Below are positions 10,921 through 25,991 of a DNA stretch of 64,000 nucleotides, one piece after another. Origin of the DNA: Haemophilus massiliensis (GTDB taxonomy: Bacteria > Pseudomonadota > Gammaproteobacteria > Enterobacterales > Pasteurellaceae); NCBI GenBank assembly GCA_000752995.2, contig LM994634.1, positions 1 through 64,000 on the forward strand, in the 5' to 3' direction. Made by a program: the position numbers and the translations under genes. The notes beneath the pieces were generated by a model. The model did not search any database. It saw only the letters and a program-made list of their open reading frames with translations, and was not told where the DNA came from. Positions within the stretch are counted from its first letter, which is position 1. Each line of letters opens with the position of its first letter.

Positions 10921-11742
10921 ATGGCTATCGTTAAATGTAAGCCGACCTCCGCTGGTCGTCGTCACGTTGTTAAAATCGTAAACCCTGAATTACATAAGGG
11001 TAAACCTTACGCACCGTTATTAGATACTAAATCTAAAACCGGTGGTCGTAATAATTTAGGACGTATCACTACCCGTCATATCGGTGGTGGGCATAAACAA
11101 CATTACCGTCTAATCGATTTCAAACGTAACAAATTAGATATTCCGGCGGTTGTTGAGCGTCTTGAATATGACCCAAATCGTTCTGCGAATATTGCTTTAG
11201 TGTTATATAAAGACGGTGAACGTCGCTATATTCTGGCGCCTAAAGGATTAAGCGCAGGTGATCAAATCCAAGCTGGTGTGAATGCGCCGATTAAAGTGGG
11301 TAATGCGTTACCTATGCGTAATATTCCAGTTGGTTCAACTGTGCATAATGTTGAATTAAAACCCGGCAAAGGCGGTCAAATCGCGCGTTCTGCGGGCAGC
11401 TATGTACAGATTATTGCCCGCGAAGGTAATTATGTGACTTTACGTCTTCGTTCCGGCGAAATGCGTAAAGTACTTGCTGAGTGTACTGCAACCATCGGTG
11501 AAGTAGGTAACTCAGAACATATGCTTCGTGTTCTTGGTAAAGCGGGCGCAAGCCGTTGGAGAGGTATTCGTCCGACTGTTCGCGGTACAGCAATGAACCC
11601 AGTTGACCACCCACATGGTGGTGGTGAAGGTCGTAACTTCGGTAAACATCCGGTTACACCTTGGGGCGTTCAAACCAAAGGTAAGAAAACTCGCCATAAC
11701 AAACGTACTGATAAATACATCGTACGTCGTCGTGGTAAATAA
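10921..11742 (+). CDS. rplB: 50S ribosomal protein L2
   Basis: A 273-residue primary 23S rRNA-binding protein needed for subunit association and peptidyl transfer. It has an OB fold and an SH3-like domain. The C-terminal motif [14 protein letters not shown] contains the conserved histidine. The basic tail [11 protein letters not shown] is typical. Ribosome site GGAGG lies 10 bases before ATG. Confidence 0.98.
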   Translation: MAIVKCKPTSAGRRHVVKIVNPELHKGKPYAPLLDTKSKTGGRNNLGRITTRHIGGGHKQHYRLIDFKRNKLDIPAVVERLEYDPNRSANIALVLYKDGERRYILAPKGLSAGDQIQAGVNAPIKVGNALPMRNIPVGSTVHNVELKPGKGGQIARSAGSYVQIIAREGNYVTLRLRSGEMRKVLAECTATIGEVGNSEHMLRVLGKAGASRWRGIRPTVRGTAMNPVDHPHGGGEGRNFGKHPVTPWGVQTKGKKTRHNKRTDKYIVRRRGK

Positions 11743-11755
11743 TTGTTATTAATAA

Positions 11756-12043
<288 letters not shown>

Positions 12044-12050
12044 GGGGTAA

Positions 12051-12386
<336 letters not shown>

Positions 12387-12402
12387 TCGTAGAGGAATAA
12401 CA

Positions 12403-13110
12403 ATGGGTCAAAAAGTACATCCACATGGTATTCGCTTAGGCATCGTTAAGCCTTGGAGCTCTACTTGGTTTGCGAATACACAAGATTTCGCGTCTAACTT
12501 AGACGGCGATTTCAAAGTACGTAAATTCTTAAATAAAGAATTAGCGAATGCTTCAGTATCACGTATCACTATTGAACGTCCAGCTAAAAGTATTCGTGTC
12601 ACAATTCACACGGCTCGCCCGGGTATCGTTATCGGTAAAAAGGGTGAAGATGTTGAGAAATTGCGTCATGCTGTTGCGACAATCGCAGGTGTGCCAGCGC
12701 AAATCAATATTGCTGAAGTGAAAAAACCTGAATTAGATGCAAAATTAGTTGCAGATAGTATCGCTTCTCAATTGGAACGTCGTGTTATGTTCCGTCGTGC
12801 GATGAAACGCGCTGTACAAAACGCAATGCGTTTAGGTGCGAAGGGCATCAAAGTTGAAGTAAGCGGTCGTTTGGGTGGTGCAGAAATTGCACGTTCTGAA
12901 TGGTATCGTGAAGGTCGCGTACCATTACATACACTACGTGCGGACATCGATTATAACACTGCTGAAGCTCATACTACATACGGCGTTATCGGCGTTAAAG
13001 TATGGATTTTCAAAGGTGAAATTCTTGGTGGAATGGCTGCAATTGCACAACAACCGGAACAACAACCTGCCGCGCCTAAAAAGGCACCTCGCGGTAAAGG
13101 TCGTAAGTAA
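12403..13110 (+). CDS. rpsC: 30S ribosomal protein S3
   Basis: A 235-residue protein at the mRNA entry channel. It has a KH domain ([14 protein letters not shown], the GxxG loop) and a C-terminal S3 domain. ATG 12403 gives [18 protein letters not shown], identical to the conserved start; an upstream in-frame TTG-type start would overlap rplV and is rejected. AGAGGAA ribosome site precedes it. Confidence 0.98.
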   Translation: MGQKVHPHGIRLGIVKPWSSTWFANTQDFASNLDGDFKVRKFLNKELANASVSRITIERPAKSIRVTIHTARPGIVIGKKGEDVEKLRHAVATIAGVPAQINIAEVKKPELDAKLVADSIASQLERRVMFRRAMKRAVQNAMRLGAKGIKVEVSGRLGGAEIARSEWYREGRVPLHTLRADIDYNTAEAHTTYGVIGVKVWIFKGEILGGMAAIAQQPEQQPAAPKKAPRGKGRK

Positions 13111-13123
13111 GGAGAATTGCTAA

Positions 13124-13533
<410 letters not shown>

Positions 13534-13534
<1 letters not shown>

Positions 13535-13725
13535 TGAAAGCTCAAGAACTACGTACAAAAACTGTTGAAGAGCTGAATGCTGAATTGGCTAACTTGTTAG
13601 GTGAGCAATTCAAATTGCGTATGCAAGCAGCCACCGGTCAGCTTCAACAAACCCATCAGTTAAAACAAGTGCGTCGCAGTATTGCACAGGTAAAAACTGT
13701 ATTAACCGAAAAGGCGGGTGAGTAA
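13534..13725 (+). CDS. rpmC: 50S ribosomal protein L29
   Basis: A 63-residue, mostly helical protein near the tunnel exit next to L23. It starts [18 protein letters not shown], as in E. coli L29, also 63 residues. Both ends overlap neighbours by one base (ATGA-type junctions), so translation is coupled through rplP-rpmC-rpsQ. Confidence 0.97.
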
Positions 13726-13982
13726 TGACTGATAAAATTCGTTCAGTGCAAGGTAAAGTTGTCAGTGACAAAATGGAGAAATCCTTTGTTGTTGCTATTG
13801 AACGCAAGGTTAAACATCCGCTTTACGGTAAGTTTATCCGTCGCACAACCAAACTTCATGTACACGATGAAAATAACGAAGCCCAGTTGGGTGATGTGGT
13901 AGAGATTCGTCAATGTCGTCCAATCTCTAAAACAAAATCCTGGACACTGGTTCGTGTTGTAGAGAAAGCAGTAATTGCTTAA
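13725..13982 (+). CDS. rpsQ: 30S ribosomal protein S17
   Basis: An 85-residue OB-fold protein that binds 16S rRNA helices 7 and 11 early in assembly. [19 protein letters not shown] and [15 protein letters not shown] are diagnostic. It is the last gene of the S10 operon and is followed at once by a strong terminator. Confidence 0.98.
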   Translation: MTDKIRSVQGKVVSDKMEKSFVVAIERKVKHPLYGKFIRRTTKLHVHDENNEAQLGDVVEIRQCRPISKTKSWTLVRVVEKAVIA

Positions 13983-13995
13983 TTTACATTTATCC

Positions 13996-14027
13996 AAAAA
14001 AGCCTCGGTGAAAGTCGAGGCTTTTTT
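13996..14027 (+). terminator. Terminator of the S10 operon
   Basis: A 12-bp stem including its A/T arms (13996-14007 with 14016-14027; GC core AGCCTCG/CGAGGCT, loop GTGAAAGT) with a T6 tract. It starts 14 bases after rpsQ. It physically separates the S10 and spc operons. Confidence 0.9.
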
Positions 14028-14439
14028 AAAACTTTTCTAAAAATGACCGCACTTTTACACCATGCTTCTCTATGATCTATGAAGGTGGGATGTTATTTTT
14101 GGTGCGATGCGGTGGGCGCCAAAGTTGAATTGTTACCCTGTGGCCGCTTTAAACCCTTAATTGATATACTCGGCGGCGGTAAATTTCGTTTGCCGAAAGC
14201 ACGATGGATAGATGATATCTCTGGCGGCTTGTCTGGCAAGCCTGATAAGCACACAATCCGTCGTATGCTATTTTAATGTAAACCGGATAGCAGAAGCTTA
14301 ATATCGCTTTGTTGAGCACACTAAGGCTTTGCTACCTTATTTATTTCCAATCCACCTTTTACAGCTTACATCCACCAAGTCCAGCAAAAAGTGCGGTCGT
14401 TTTTTCGCGTGTTTCAGCCTTTGTTATCCTATAAATCAG
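14028..14439. other. Unusual spacer between S10 and spc operons
   Basis: About 0.4 kb without a recognised gene separates the S10 terminator from the spc promoter. It contains the only two uptake words found between 8185 and 23236 (14046-14054 and 14389-14397, opposite orientation). It also holds one doubtful 65-codon frame (14079-14276). The base composition and the uptake words suggest material inserted into an otherwise compact ribosomal block. Confidence 0.5.
14079..14276 (+). CDS. Doubtful 65-residue open frame of unknown function
   Basis: I do not recognise this frame. It would encode a 65-residue protein with two cysteines in the first nine residues (C5, C9), a third at C21 (LLPCGRF), glycine-rich ILGGGKF and a basic end. 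No convincing ribosome site precedes the ATG. It sits between the two uptake words in the S10-spc spacer. It may be a chance frame or a decayed gene fragment; the GGLSGKP stretch recalls PyrD but nothing else in it does. Confidence 0.2.
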   Translation: MKVGCYFWCDAVGAKVELLPCGRFKPLIDILGGGKFRLPKARWIDDISGGLSGKPDKHTIRRMLF

Positions 14440-14468
14440 TTGTCTTTTTATTTGAGTTTTTGTATAAT
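14440..14468 (+). promoter_or_regulatory. Promoter of the spc operon
   Basis: TTGTCT (14440-14445) and a perfect TATAAT (14463-14468) with a 17-base spacer lie about 75 bases before rplN. This supports independent transcription of the spc operon, as in E. coli. Confidence 0.8.
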
Positions 14469-14475
14469 CCGCCAA

Positions 14476-14520
14476 CCTATTTCGCATGGTGGAAATAGGC
14501 ACGTCCCGAAAGGGTTTTTT
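14476..14520 (+). promoter_or_regulatory. spc operon leader hairpins
   Basis: The transcript leader begins with a perfect 8-bp hairpin (CCTATTTC/GAAATAGG, 14476-14483 with 14492-14499). A small CCC-GAAA-GGG hairpin (about 14505-14514) followed by a T-run comes next. The arrangement looks like a 5' stabilising hairpin plus a weak attenuator. The function is inferred only from structure. Confidence 0.4.
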
Positions 14521-14529
14521 TAATTTTAG

Positions 14530-14913
<384 letters not shown>

Positions 14914-14926
14914 GGAGAAGTGAGAA

Positions 14927-16116
<1,190 letters not shown>

Positions 16117-16141
16117 TTACCACTTATTGGAATCGGAGTAA

Positions 16142-16540
<399 letters not shown>

Positions 16541-16554
16541 AGAGAGGTAGGAAA

Positions 16555-17088
16555 ATGTCTCGTGTTGCAAAGGCACCTGTTGGTATTCCTGCCGGTGTTG
16601 AGGTAAAACTTAACGGTCAGCTACTAACAGTGAAAGGTAAGAATGGCGAGTTATCTCGTAACATTCATAACTCAGTTGAAGTTAAACAAGATAATGGTGA
16701 ATTGACATTCGCTCCTCGTGAGGGAATTGTCGGTGCTAACGCGCAAGCGGGTACAGCTCGTGCATTAGTTAATGCAATGGTTATCGGTGTTACTGAAGGC
16801 TTCACTAAGAAGTTACAATTAGTGGGTGTTGGTTACAGAGCTCAAATTAAAGGCAACGTAGTTGCATTAAGTTTAGGTTTTTCACACCCTGTTGAACACA
16901 CATTACCTGCAGGTATTACTGCTGAATGTCCATCTCAGACCGAAATCGTGTTGAGAGGTGCAGACAAACAGTTAATCGGTCAAGTTGCTGCAGATATTCG
17001 TGCTTATCGCCGTCCTGAGCCTTATAAAGGTAAAGGTGTACGCTATGCTGATGAAGTGGTGCGTACAAAAGAGGCTAAGAAGAAATAA
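16555..17088 (+). CDS. rplF: 50S ribosomal protein L6
   Basis: A 177-residue protein with two homologous L6 domains, near the factor-binding site of the 50S subunit. The C-terminal signature [18 protein letters not shown] is clear. Spc operon member between rpsH and rplR. Confidence 0.98.
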   Translation: MSRVAKAPVGIPAGVEVKLNGQLLTVKGKNGELSRNIHNSVEVKQDNGELTFAPREGIVGANAQAGTARALVNAMVIGVTEGFTKKLQLVGVGYRAQIKGNVVALSLGFSHPVEHTLPAGITAECPSQTEIVLRGADKQLIGQVAADIRAYRRPEPYKGKGVRYADEVVRTKEAKKK

Positions 17089-17101
17089 TTAAGGTAACAC
17101 T

Positions 17102-17455
17102 ATGGATAAGAAATCAGCTCGTATCCGTCGTGCAACTCGTGCACGCCATATGATGAGAGAGCAAGGTGTAACCCGCTTAGTGGTTCACCGTACCCCGCGT
17201 CATATTTACGCACAGGTAATTGCACCGAACGGTTCAGAAGTGCTTGCCGCTGCTTCTACAGTTGAAAAAGCAATTAGTGAGCAAGTGAAATATACCGGAA
17301 ATAAAGATGCCGCAGCAGTAGTTGGTAAACTGGTTGCTGAAAGAGCATTGGCAAAAGGCATTAAAGAAGTTGCGTTTGACCGTTCCGGTTTTAAATATCA
17401 TGGTCGTGTCCAATCTTTAGCGGACGCTGCCCGTGAAGCTGGTCTACAGTTCTAA
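17102..17455 (+). CDS. rplR: 50S ribosomal protein L18
   Basis: A 117-residue 5S rRNA-binding protein. [20 protein letters not shown], the basic N-terminus, and [20 protein letters not shown] at the end match E. coli L18 (117 residues). Confidence 0.98.
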   Translation: MDKKSARIRRATRARHMMREQGVTRLVVHRTPRHIYAQVIAPNGSEVLAAASTVEKAISEQVKYTGNKDAAAVVGKLVAERALAKGIKEVAFDRSGFKYHGRVQSLADAAREAGLQF

Positions 17456-17470
17456 TAGAGGTAATTTTAG

Positions 17471-17971
<501 letters not shown>

Positions 17972-17977
17972 TTGATA

Positions 17978-18157
17978 ATGGCTAAAACTATTAAAGTAAC
18001 ACAAGTGCGTAGCTCAATTGCTCGTTTACCGAAGCATAAAGCGACACTGCGTGGTCTTGGTCTTCGCCATATGCACCATACCGTTGAGTTAATCGATACT
18101 CCGGCAGTACGCGGTATGATTAACCAAGTTTCATATATGGTTAAAGTGGAGGAGTAA
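17978..18157 (+). CDS. rpmD: 50S ribosomal protein L30
   Basis: A 59-residue protein, the same length as E. coli L30, starting [23 protein letters not shown] 17978 is used; the in-frame TTG at 17972 overlaps the rpsE stop region and would add two residues. Confidence 0.97.
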
Positions 18158-18161
18158 GAGA

Positions 18162-18596
18162 ATGCGTTTAAATACTCTGTCTCCGGCTGAAGGTGCGAAA
18201 CATAGTGCGAAGCGCCTAGGTCGTGGTATCGGTTCCGGTTTAGGAAAAACCGGCGGCCGTGGTCATAAAGGTCAGAAATCTCGTACCGGCGGCGGCGTTC
18301 GTCGTGGTTTCGAAGGGGGTCAAATGCCTTTATACCGTCGTTTACCGAAATTTGGTTTTACTTCAATGAAAGCGGCAGTTACTGCTGAAGTTCGTTTGAA
18401 TGATTTAGCCAAAGTTGAAGGTAATGTCGTCACTTTAGAAACATTGAAAGCGGCAAACATCTTAACTAAAGATATTCAATTTGCAAAAGTTATTCTTGCA
18501 GGCGAAGTCAAGGGTGCTGTAGTTGTTCGTGGTTTACGTGTTACTAAAGGTGCAAGAGCAGCAATTGAAGCTGCTGGCGGTTCAGTTGAGGAATAA
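18162..18596 (+). CDS. rplO: 50S ribosomal protein L15
   Basis: A 144-residue late-assembly protein with a glycine-rich basic N-terminal extension ([20 protein letters not shown], about 18-37). It starts [15 protein letters not shown]. It lies directly before secY, the standard order. Confidence 0.98.
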   Translation: MRLNTLSPAEGAKHSAKRLGRGIGSGLGKTGGRGHKGQKSRTGGGVRRGFEGGQMPLYRRLPKFGFTSMKAAVTAEVRLNDLAKVEGNVVTLETLKAANILTKDIQFAKVILAGEVKGAVVVRGLRVTKGARAAIEAAGGSVEE

Positions 18597-18603
18597 TTAA
18601 CAA

Positions 18604-19929
18604 ATGGCTAAGCAACCAGGTTATCAAAGTAGAAGTACTCAAAGCGGTACGGGTGAACTGAAAAGCAGATTATTGTTTGTGCTAGGTGCACTGATCGTAT
18701 TCCGTATTGGTTCTTTCATTCCGGTTCCTGGTATTGATGCGGCCGTGTTAGCTCAATTGCTTGAACAGCAAAAGGGCACCATTATTGATATGTTTAACAT
18801 GTTTTCCGGTGGTGCTTTGAGCCGAGCGTCGATTTTTGCATTAGGTATCATGCCGTATATTTCGGCATCGATTATTATTCAATTATTGACAACGGTTCAC
18901 CCGGCATTAGCTGAGTTAAAGAAAGAAGGTGAGAGCGGGCGTCGTAAAATCAGTAAATATACGCGTTATTCGACTTTAGTTCTTGCCACCATTCAGGCAA
19001 TCGGTATTTCTACCGGGTTGCCTAATATGTTACCAGGCTTAGTGCCTAATCTCGGTTTCGGTTTTTATTTTACTGCTGTTATCAGTCTCGTCACCGGAAC
19101 AATGTTTCTGATGTGGTTGGGAGAGCAGATCACCGAACGTGGTATTGGTAACGGTATTTCTTTAATTATCTTTGCGGGGATTGTTGCAGGTCTTCCTTCA
19201 GCAATAGGTCAAACTATTGAGCAGGCTCGTCAAGGGCAAATGCATCTATTAGTTCTCTTGTTAATCGCCGTTATTGTTTTCGCAGTTACCTATTTTGTCG
19301 TCTTTGTTGAAAGAGGACAGCGTAGAATTAAAGTTGAGTATGCTAAGCGCCAGCAAGGCCGTCAGATTTTAGGTGGGCATACCACTCATTTGCCATTGAA
19401 AGTTAATATGGCCGGTGTTATTCCGGCAATCTTTGCTTCAAGTATTATCTTGTTTCCGGCGACCATTACATCATGGTTTGGGCAGGGTTCAAGTTTAGAG
19501 TGGTTAACTGACTTGTCGATGTTATTACATCCAGGACAGCCTTTATATTTGATCGTTTATGCGGTGGCGATTATCTTCTTCAGTTTTTTCTATACTGCAA
19601 TGCAATATAATCCGCGCGATACAGCAGATAATCTGAAAAAATCGGGTGCATTTATACCCGGAATTAGACCCGGTGAACAGACATCACGGTATATTGATAA
19701 AATTATGACCCACTTGACTTTAATCGGTGGTTTATATATTACATTCGTGTGTTTAGTTCCTTATATTATGACATCAGCTTGGAATGTGCAGTTCTACTTC
19801 GGTGGGACATCCTTACTGATTGTTGTAGTGGTAATTATGGATTTCATCGTTCAGGTTCAAAGTCACTTAATGTCGACAAAATATGAATCTGCGCTGAAAA
19901 AAGCAAACCTTAAAGGTTTCGGACAATAG
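18604..19929 (+). CDS. secY: Protein translocase subunit SecY
   Basis: A 441-residue inner-membrane channel of the Sec translocon, with ten hydrophobic segments. Signature regions include [13 protein letters not shown] near the start, [15 protein letters not shown] (second membrane segment), and [19 protein letters not shown]. The cytoplasmic loop [20 protein letters not shown] is the ribosome and SecA contact area. Seven bases separate it from rplO. Confidence 0.98.
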   Translation: MAKQPGYQSRSTQSGTGELKSRLLFVLGALIVFRIGSFIPVPGIDAAVLAQLLEQQKGTIIDMFNMFSGGALSRASIFALGIMPYISASIIIQLLTTVHPALAELKKEGESGRRKISKYTRYSTLVLATIQAIGISTGLPNMLPGLVPNLGFGFYFTAVISLVTGTMFLMWLGEQITERGIGNGISLIIFAGIVAGLPSAIGQTIEQARQGQMHLLVLLLIAVIVFAVTYFVVFVERGQRRIKVEYAKRQQGRQILGGHTTHLPLKVNMAGVIPAIFASSIILFPATITSWFGQGSSLEWLTDLSMLLHPGQPLYLIVYAVAIIFFSFFYTAMQYNPRDTADNLKKSGAFIPGIRPGEQTSRYIDKIMTHLTLIGGLYITFVCLVPYIMTSAWNVQFYFGGTSLLIVVVVIMDFIVQVQSHLMSTKYESALKKANLKGFGQ

Positions 19930-19953
19930 TCCGTATAAATGAAGGGATAAGCA

Positions 19954-20067
19954 ATGAAAGTTCGTGCTTCCGTTAAGAAATTATGTCGTAACTGTAAAAT
20001 TGTTAAACGTGAAGGGATTGTACGCGTTTTGTGCAGTGATCCTAAACATAAGCAACGCCAAGGTTAA
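19954..20067 (+). CDS. rpmJ: 50S ribosomal protein L36
   Basis: A 37-residue zinc-binding protein. The [20 protein letters not shown] start and the end [11 protein letters not shown] give ligands C11, C14, C27 and H32, the zinc-containing form. It has an AGGGATAA ribosome site and lies between secY and the alpha operon promoter, the standard place. It is easily missed because of its size. Confidence 0.96.
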   Translation: MKVRASVKKLCRNCKIVKREGIVRVLCSDPKHKQRQG

Positions 20068-20079
20068 TTGACATTTTTC

Positions 20080-20108
20080 TTGCAAAGAACCGGCTGGGCA
20101 TATATAAT
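20080..20108 (+). promoter_or_regulatory. Promoter of the alpha operon
   Basis: TTGCAA (20080-20085) and TATAAT (20103-20108) are separated by 17 bases, 13 bases after the rpmJ stop. A TTGACA lies at 20068-20073 but is 29 bases from the -10 box and is too far to serve. Confidence 0.75.
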
Positions 20109-20127
20109 GCTCAGCTCATTTATGTCC

Positions 20128-20209
20128 TTGATATACTGTTTGAGTATCCTGAAAACGGGCTTTTCAAGATCAGTATATCAAATCAGTTAAAATATAGGAG
20201 TGCATAGTG
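20128..20209 (+). promoter_or_regulatory. Alpha operon leader, S4-binding pseudoknot element
   Basis: A perfect 11-bp stem (20128-20138 with 20171-20181) encloses GAGTATCCTGAAAACGGGCT, which matches the E. coli alpha operon leader almost base for base. An inner CTGAAAA/TTTTCAAG pairing is also present. In E. coli this element forms a nested pseudoknot that binds S4 and traps the ribosome at the rpsM start. The same AGGAGTGCATAGTG start region is conserved. Confidence 0.85.
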
Positions 20210-20563
20210 GCCCGTATTGCAGGCATTAACATTCCTGATCACAAACACGCTGTAATCGCTTTAACTGCAATTTACGGTATCGGTAAGACCCGTTCAAAGG
20301 CCATTTGTGCTGCGGCGGGAATTGCTGAAGATGTTAAGATCAGCGAATTGTCTGAAGAGCAGATTGATAAACTGCGTGACGAAGTTGGTAAATTTACCGT
20401 TGAAGGTGACTTACGCCGTGAAGTAACACTTAACATTAAACGCCTACTTGATTTAGGCTGTTATCGTGGTTTACGTCATCGTCGTAGTTTACCGGTACGT
20501 GGTCAACGTACTAAAACTAATGCGCGTACCCGCAAGGGTCCTCGTAAGCCGATCAAGAAATAG
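20207..20563 (+). CDS. rpsM: 30S ribosomal protein S13
   Basis: A 118-residue 30S head protein contacting P-site tRNA and S19. It starts at GTG 20207, as in E. coli, within the S4-controlled leader. [20 protein letters not shown] and [20 protein letters not shown] are diagnostic. First gene of the alpha operon. Confidence 0.98.
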   Translation: MARIAGINIPDHKHAVIALTAIYGIGKTRSKAICAAAGIAEDVKISELSEEQIDKLRDEVGKFTVEGDLRREVTLNIKRLLDLGCYRGLRHRRSLPVRGQRTKTNARTRKGPRKPIKK

Positions 20564-20578
20564 TCGGGGTAAATTTAA

Positions 20579-20968
<390 letters not shown>

Positions 20969-20997
20969 TGGCGTCATAGGATAGTTGGAGAAAGAAA

Positions 20998-21618
20998 ATG
21001 GCAAGATATTTGGGTCCTAAGCTCAAGCTAAGCCGTCGTGAAGGCACTGACTTATTCCTTAAGTCAGGTGTGCGCGCGATTGATTCAAAATGTAAAATTG
21101 ATACAGCACCCGGTCAACACGGTGCTCGTAAACCGCGTTTGTCAGACTATGGTAGTCAATTACGTGAAAAACAAAAAGTTCGTCGTATCTATGGTATTTT
21201 AGAACGTCAATTCCGTAACTACTATAAGGAAGCAAACCGCTTAAAAGGTAACACTGGTGAAAATCTACTAGTGTTATTGGAAGGTCGATTGGATAACGTT
21301 GTTTATCGCATGGGCTTTGCTGCAACTCGTGCTGAGGCTCGCCAGTTGGTAAGTCACAAAGCGATTGTTGTAAATGGTCGTGTAGTTAATATCCCATCTT
21401 TCCAAGTTTCAGTTGATGATGTTGTCGCTGTTCGTGAAAAATCGAAAAAACAAGCACGTATTAAAGCATCATTGGAGTTAGCAGAACAGAGAGAAAAACC
21501 GACTTGGTTAGAAGTTGATGCTGCTAAAATGGAAGGTGTGTTCAAACGTGTTCCTGAACGTTCTGATTTATCAGCAGACATTAACGAACATCTGATCGTT
21601 GAGCTTTATTCTAAATAA
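20998..21618 (+). CDS. rpsD: 30S ribosomal protein S4
   Basis: A 206-residue primary 16S rRNA-binding protein and, in E. coli, the translational repressor of the alpha operon and an antitermination factor. The S4 RNA-binding domain carries [20 protein letters not shown] (residues 97-116) and [11 protein letters not shown]. The regulatory leader it would bind is visible upstream of rpsM. Confidence 0.98.
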   Translation: MARYLGPKLKLSRREGTDLFLKSGVRAIDSKCKIDTAPGQHGARKPRLSDYGSQLREKQKVRRIYGILERQFRNYYKEANRLKGNTGENLLVLLEGRLDNVVYRMGFAATRAEARQLVSHKAIVVNGRVVNIPSFQVSVDDVVAVREKSKKQARIKASLELAEQREKPTWLEVDAAKMEGVFKRVPERSDLSADINEHLIVELYSK

Positions 21619-21650
21619 TAGTTAAAGCTTCGTAGCAAAGAGAGGATAAA

Positions 21651-22640
21651 ATGCAGGGTTCTGTTACAGAATTTTTAAAACCACGTTTAGTTGATATTGA
21701 GCAAATCAGCTCAACTCATGCTAAAGTGATCTTAGAACCGTTAGAGCGTGGCTTCGGTCATACTCTAGGTAATGCATTGCGTCGTATTCTTCTGTCTTCA
21801 ATGCCGGGTTGTGCCGTTACTGAAGTCGAAATTGATGGCGTATTGCATGAATATAGTAGTAAAGAAGGTGTTCAAGAAGATATTATTGAGGTTCTTCTAA
21901 ACTTAAAAGGCCTAGCGGTTAAAGTACAGAACAAAGATAATGTTTTTCTGACACTAAGCAAGTCTGGAATTGGCCCTGTTGTTGCAGCAGACATCGTTCA
22001 TGATGGCGATGTTGAGATTGTGAATCCTGATCATGTCATTTGTCACTTAACTGATGAGAACGCATCAATCAATATGCGGATTCGTGTTCAGCGTGGCAGA
22101 GGATATGTTCCGGCATCAGCTCGAGTTCACGCTCAGGATGAAGAACGCCCTATTGGTCGTTTATTAGTAGATGCTTGTTATAGTCCGGTTGACCGTATTG
22201 CTTACAATGTTGAAGCAGCACGTGTTGAACAACGCACTGACTTAGATAAGTTGGTGATTGAGCTGGAAACAAACGGCACTATTGATCCGGAAGAGGCGAT
22301 TCGCCGTGCGGCAACGATTTTAGCAGAGCAACTGGATGCATTCGTTGATTTGCGAGATGTTCGTCAACCAGAAGTCAAGGAAGAAAAACCGGAATTCGAT
22401 CCGATTTTGTTACGTCCTGTTGATGACTTAGAGTTGACAGTTCGTTCTGCTAACTGTTTGAAAGCAGAAACAATTCATTATATCGGTGATTTAGTGCAGC
22501 GTACTGAAGTCGAGTTATTAAAAACGCCTAATCTTGGTAAAAAATCACTTACTGAAATCAAGGATGTTTTGGCTTCGCGCGGCTTGTCACTGGGTATGCG
22601 CCTTGAGAATTGGCCACCAGCAAGTATTGCTGAAGACTAG
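21651..22640 (+). CDS. rpoA: RNA polymerase alpha subunit
   Basis: A 329-residue subunit, the same length as in E. coli. The N-terminal domain (assembly; [20 protein letters not shown]) and the C-terminal domain (DNA and activator contacts; [14 protein letters not shown] and [16 protein letters not shown]) are joined by a linker near residues 235-248. It contacts CRP and FNR class promoters such as those proposed below for ula and nap. Confidence 0.98.
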   Translation: MQGSVTEFLKPRLVDIEQISSTHAKVILEPLERGFGHTLGNALRRILLSSMPGCAVTEVEIDGVLHEYSSKEGVQEDIIEVLLNLKGLAVKVQNKDNVFLTLSKSGIGPVVAADIVHDGDVEIVNPDHVICHLTDENASINMRIRVQRGRGYVPASARVHAQDEERPIGRLLVDACYSPVDRIAYNVEAARVEQRTDLDKLVIELETNGTIDPEEAIRRAATILAEQLDAFVDLRDVRQPEVKEEKPEFDPILLRPVDDLELTVRSANCLKAETIHYIGDLVQRTEVELLKTPNLGKKSLTEIKDVLASRGLSLGMRLENWPPASIAED

Positions 22641-22651
22641 TTTGGTCATAG

Positions 22652-23074
<423 letters not shown>

Positions 23075-23094
23075 TTTATTAATTAGTTAATTGG

Positions 23095-23122
23095 AAAAGC
23101 TCACAGCAATGTGGGCTTTTTT
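23095..23122 (+). terminator. Terminator of the alpha operon
   Basis: A 10-bp stem with one G-T pair (23095-23104 with 23111-23120), loop AGCAAT, followed by T residues. It lies 20 bases after rplQ. Confidence 0.85.
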
Positions 23123-23438
23123 ATTGCCATTATTAACCATTCTTCTATAGCGCAATGCTGAATTGGGTATTAATAATAGAATGTACTGGCAATAACGTAG
23201 ATGTATGCGCGATATTTGATTTTCAACGAAATAAAAAAGTGCGGTCAAAAAATTTGAGATTTTTCAGTAAATGTAAAAATTCTTAGTAAGTAGGATATTA
23301 TCTCCGTATCAATAATATCTATTGTGTTTCGGGCGCGGACAAATTTCATCAACACAGGCAAATATGAGGTATGGTACAATCGTTTTCTATCTGAAAAACT
23401 TATTATTTTTCTGACCGCACTTTCGTTTGCCGGCAAGT
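23123..23438. other. AT-rich spacer between rplQ and the phosphoesterase gene
   Basis: No gene is recognised. Two uptake words in opposite orientation are present (23237-23245 and 23414-23422), the second right at the end of the phosphoesterase gene. A small plus-strand frame from 23324 overlaps that gene and has no family resemblance. Confidence 0.6.
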
Positions 23439-24122
23439 TTATCGATCGTCAACGCCGCGCAGTAAATAATGTCCTTCTTCATCGCATAGGCTACGGAAGC
23501 CAACATTTGTGATGTGATAAGGAATATTGGCGGATATATTACGATAGTCAAAATTTTCATGATGATGACCATGAAAAATATGTTTGACCTTCATTTTTTC
23601 CGCTAATTGATTGATTACTCGAAATCCGCCGGAATGTGGTTTCGGCGCCTCATGGCAAATTAAAATATCCGCTTGTTGGGTTTCCAGTATCTCGATGTCG
23701 GAAGGAAAAATAGAGGTACGATGACGCAGTGGAACGCCGCCGCGCCAGATTTTTTCTTGCGGACAATATTGGCAATAGTGAATCGGATCAAAAAACAGCG
23801 CTTTATTCGGCGGCATCCAGATTTGTCCGCGAAATACGCCGCCTAAACCGGCAATACGTCGATTTTGAATTGTCACGACCCGTCCATGCAGATTGCGCTG
23901 TTTCCATGTGCTTCCCCATAAAGCCTCAAATGCCGCCACGGTTTTGCTGTCATGATTACCGTGGATAAACCACAAGTCGCAATATTGGGCGAGTTTATCC
24001 AGTTCATCGGTTGAAGTTAATTGCAAGTCACCGAGTATTACCAGCGCGATATCTTTTCTTTGCTGAATAAACGGATAAAGATGATTAAAACTGCCGTGCG
24101 GATCGCCCGCAAATAAAATCAT
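23439..24122 (-). CDS. Calcineurin-like metallophosphoesterase
   Basis: A 227-residue protein from ATG 24122, chosen because the phosphoesterase fold begins there (MILFAGDPHGSF) and GGAG lies 11 bases upstream within nadR. Metal-binding motifs are in order: GDPHG, LGDLQ, HGNHD and GHHH near the end. The second motif lacks the usual final aspartate of GDxxD. Seven bases separate it from nadR, so the two are almost certainly cotranscribed. The substrate is unknown; nucleotide or NAD-related phosphates are suggested only by context. Confidence 0.75.
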   Translation of the reverse strand: MILFAGDPHGSFNHLYPFIQQRKDIALVILGDLQLTSTDELDKLAQYCDLWFIHGNHDSKTVAAFEALWGSTWKQRNLHGRVVTIQNRRIAGLGGVFRGQIWMPPNKALFFDPIHYCQYCPQEKIWRGGVPLRHRTSIFPSDIEILETQQADILICHEAPKPHSGGFRVINQLAEKMKVKHIFHGHHHENFDYRNISANIPYHITNVGFRSLCDEEGHYLLRGVDDR

Positions 24123-24129
24123 AAGATTT

Positions 24130-25446
<1,317 letters not shown>

Positions 25447-25483
25447 TTATACCGCAACTTTGAAATAAAAGTGCGGTCGAAAT

Positions 25484-25735
25484 TTATTCGGTTTTTTGCT
25501 GAGGCTGGAGTTGATCGAGACGTTTTTCCAATTCACTTAACTTTTCGCGCGTGCGCATAAGTACTTGAGTCTGCAAATCAAATTCTTCCCGTGTAACCAG
25601 ATCCAGCTTTGCCAGCCGGGCTTGTAACGTCTGTTTCAGCTTTGCTTCGGCATCTTGACCGAGGTCTTTAATGCCTTGTGGCAGGGCGTCTTGAATTTGT
25701 TGTATGATTTGCTCTATTTTTTGCGGATTAAGCAT
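25484..25735 (-). CDS. ubiK: Ubiquinone biosynthesis accessory factor UbiK (YqiC family)
   Basis: An 83-residue protein: an amphipathic N-terminal helix (LNPQKIEQIIQQIQDALPQG) followed by a C-terminal coiled coil (about 48-80, TREKLSELEKRLDQL). This is the BMFP/YqiC architecture. In E. coli UbiK helps the soluble Ubi complex in aerobic ubiquinone synthesis and associates with UbiJ. Monocistronic, with an uptake word just downstream (25469-25477). Confidence 0.85.
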   Translation of the reverse strand: MLNPQKIEQIIQQIQDALPQGIKDLGQDAEAKLKQTLQARLAKLDLVTREEFDLQTQVLMRTREKLSELEKRLDQLQPQQKTE

Positions 25736-25844
25736 AATGACCTCACATTTTTGCGAATTTTGTCTATTGTATGCAACTTTGCTGCCAGCCGCTACAAATA
25801 AAAATATTTTTTCTCTGTTCGGTTTGCGTTATACTAAGCGCGCA

Positions 25845-25990
25845 TTCTCAGGGCAGGGTGAAATTCCCTACCGGTGGTAAGTATCTTACAAGCCCACGAG
25901 CGTTTGATTATCGCGATAGCATGTAGTCAAAGTCAGCAGATTTGGTGTGAATCCAAAGCCGACAGTCACAGTCTGGATGGAAGAGAATAA
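25845..25990 (+). promoter_or_regulatory. FMN riboswitch (RFN element)
   Basis: The conserved RFN pattern is clear: TCTCAGGGCAGGGTGAAATT, then CCCTACCGGTGGTAAG, GAGCCCACGAGCG-like AAGCCCACGAGCG, GTCAGCAGATTTGGTG and the closing GCCGACAGTCACAGTCTGGA with AAGAGA. It binds flavin mononucleotide. It is upstream of ribB and followed directly by a terminator hairpin, so excess FMN should reduce ribB expression. Confidence 0.95.
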
Positions 25991-25991
25991 A

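Noticed and set aside
14079-14276. Possible pyrD fragment (GGLSGKP...IRRM)
   Set aside because: Only about ten residues resemble PyrD; the rest of the 65-residue frame does not align with that family.
20068-20073. TTGACA as -35 box of the alpha operon
   Set aside because: It is 29 bases from TATAAT; TTGCAA at 20080 has the correct 17-base spacing.
23324-23512. 62-codon plus-strand frame after rplQ
   Set aside because: It overlaps the phosphoesterase gene on the other strand and has no ribosome site or recognisable motif.
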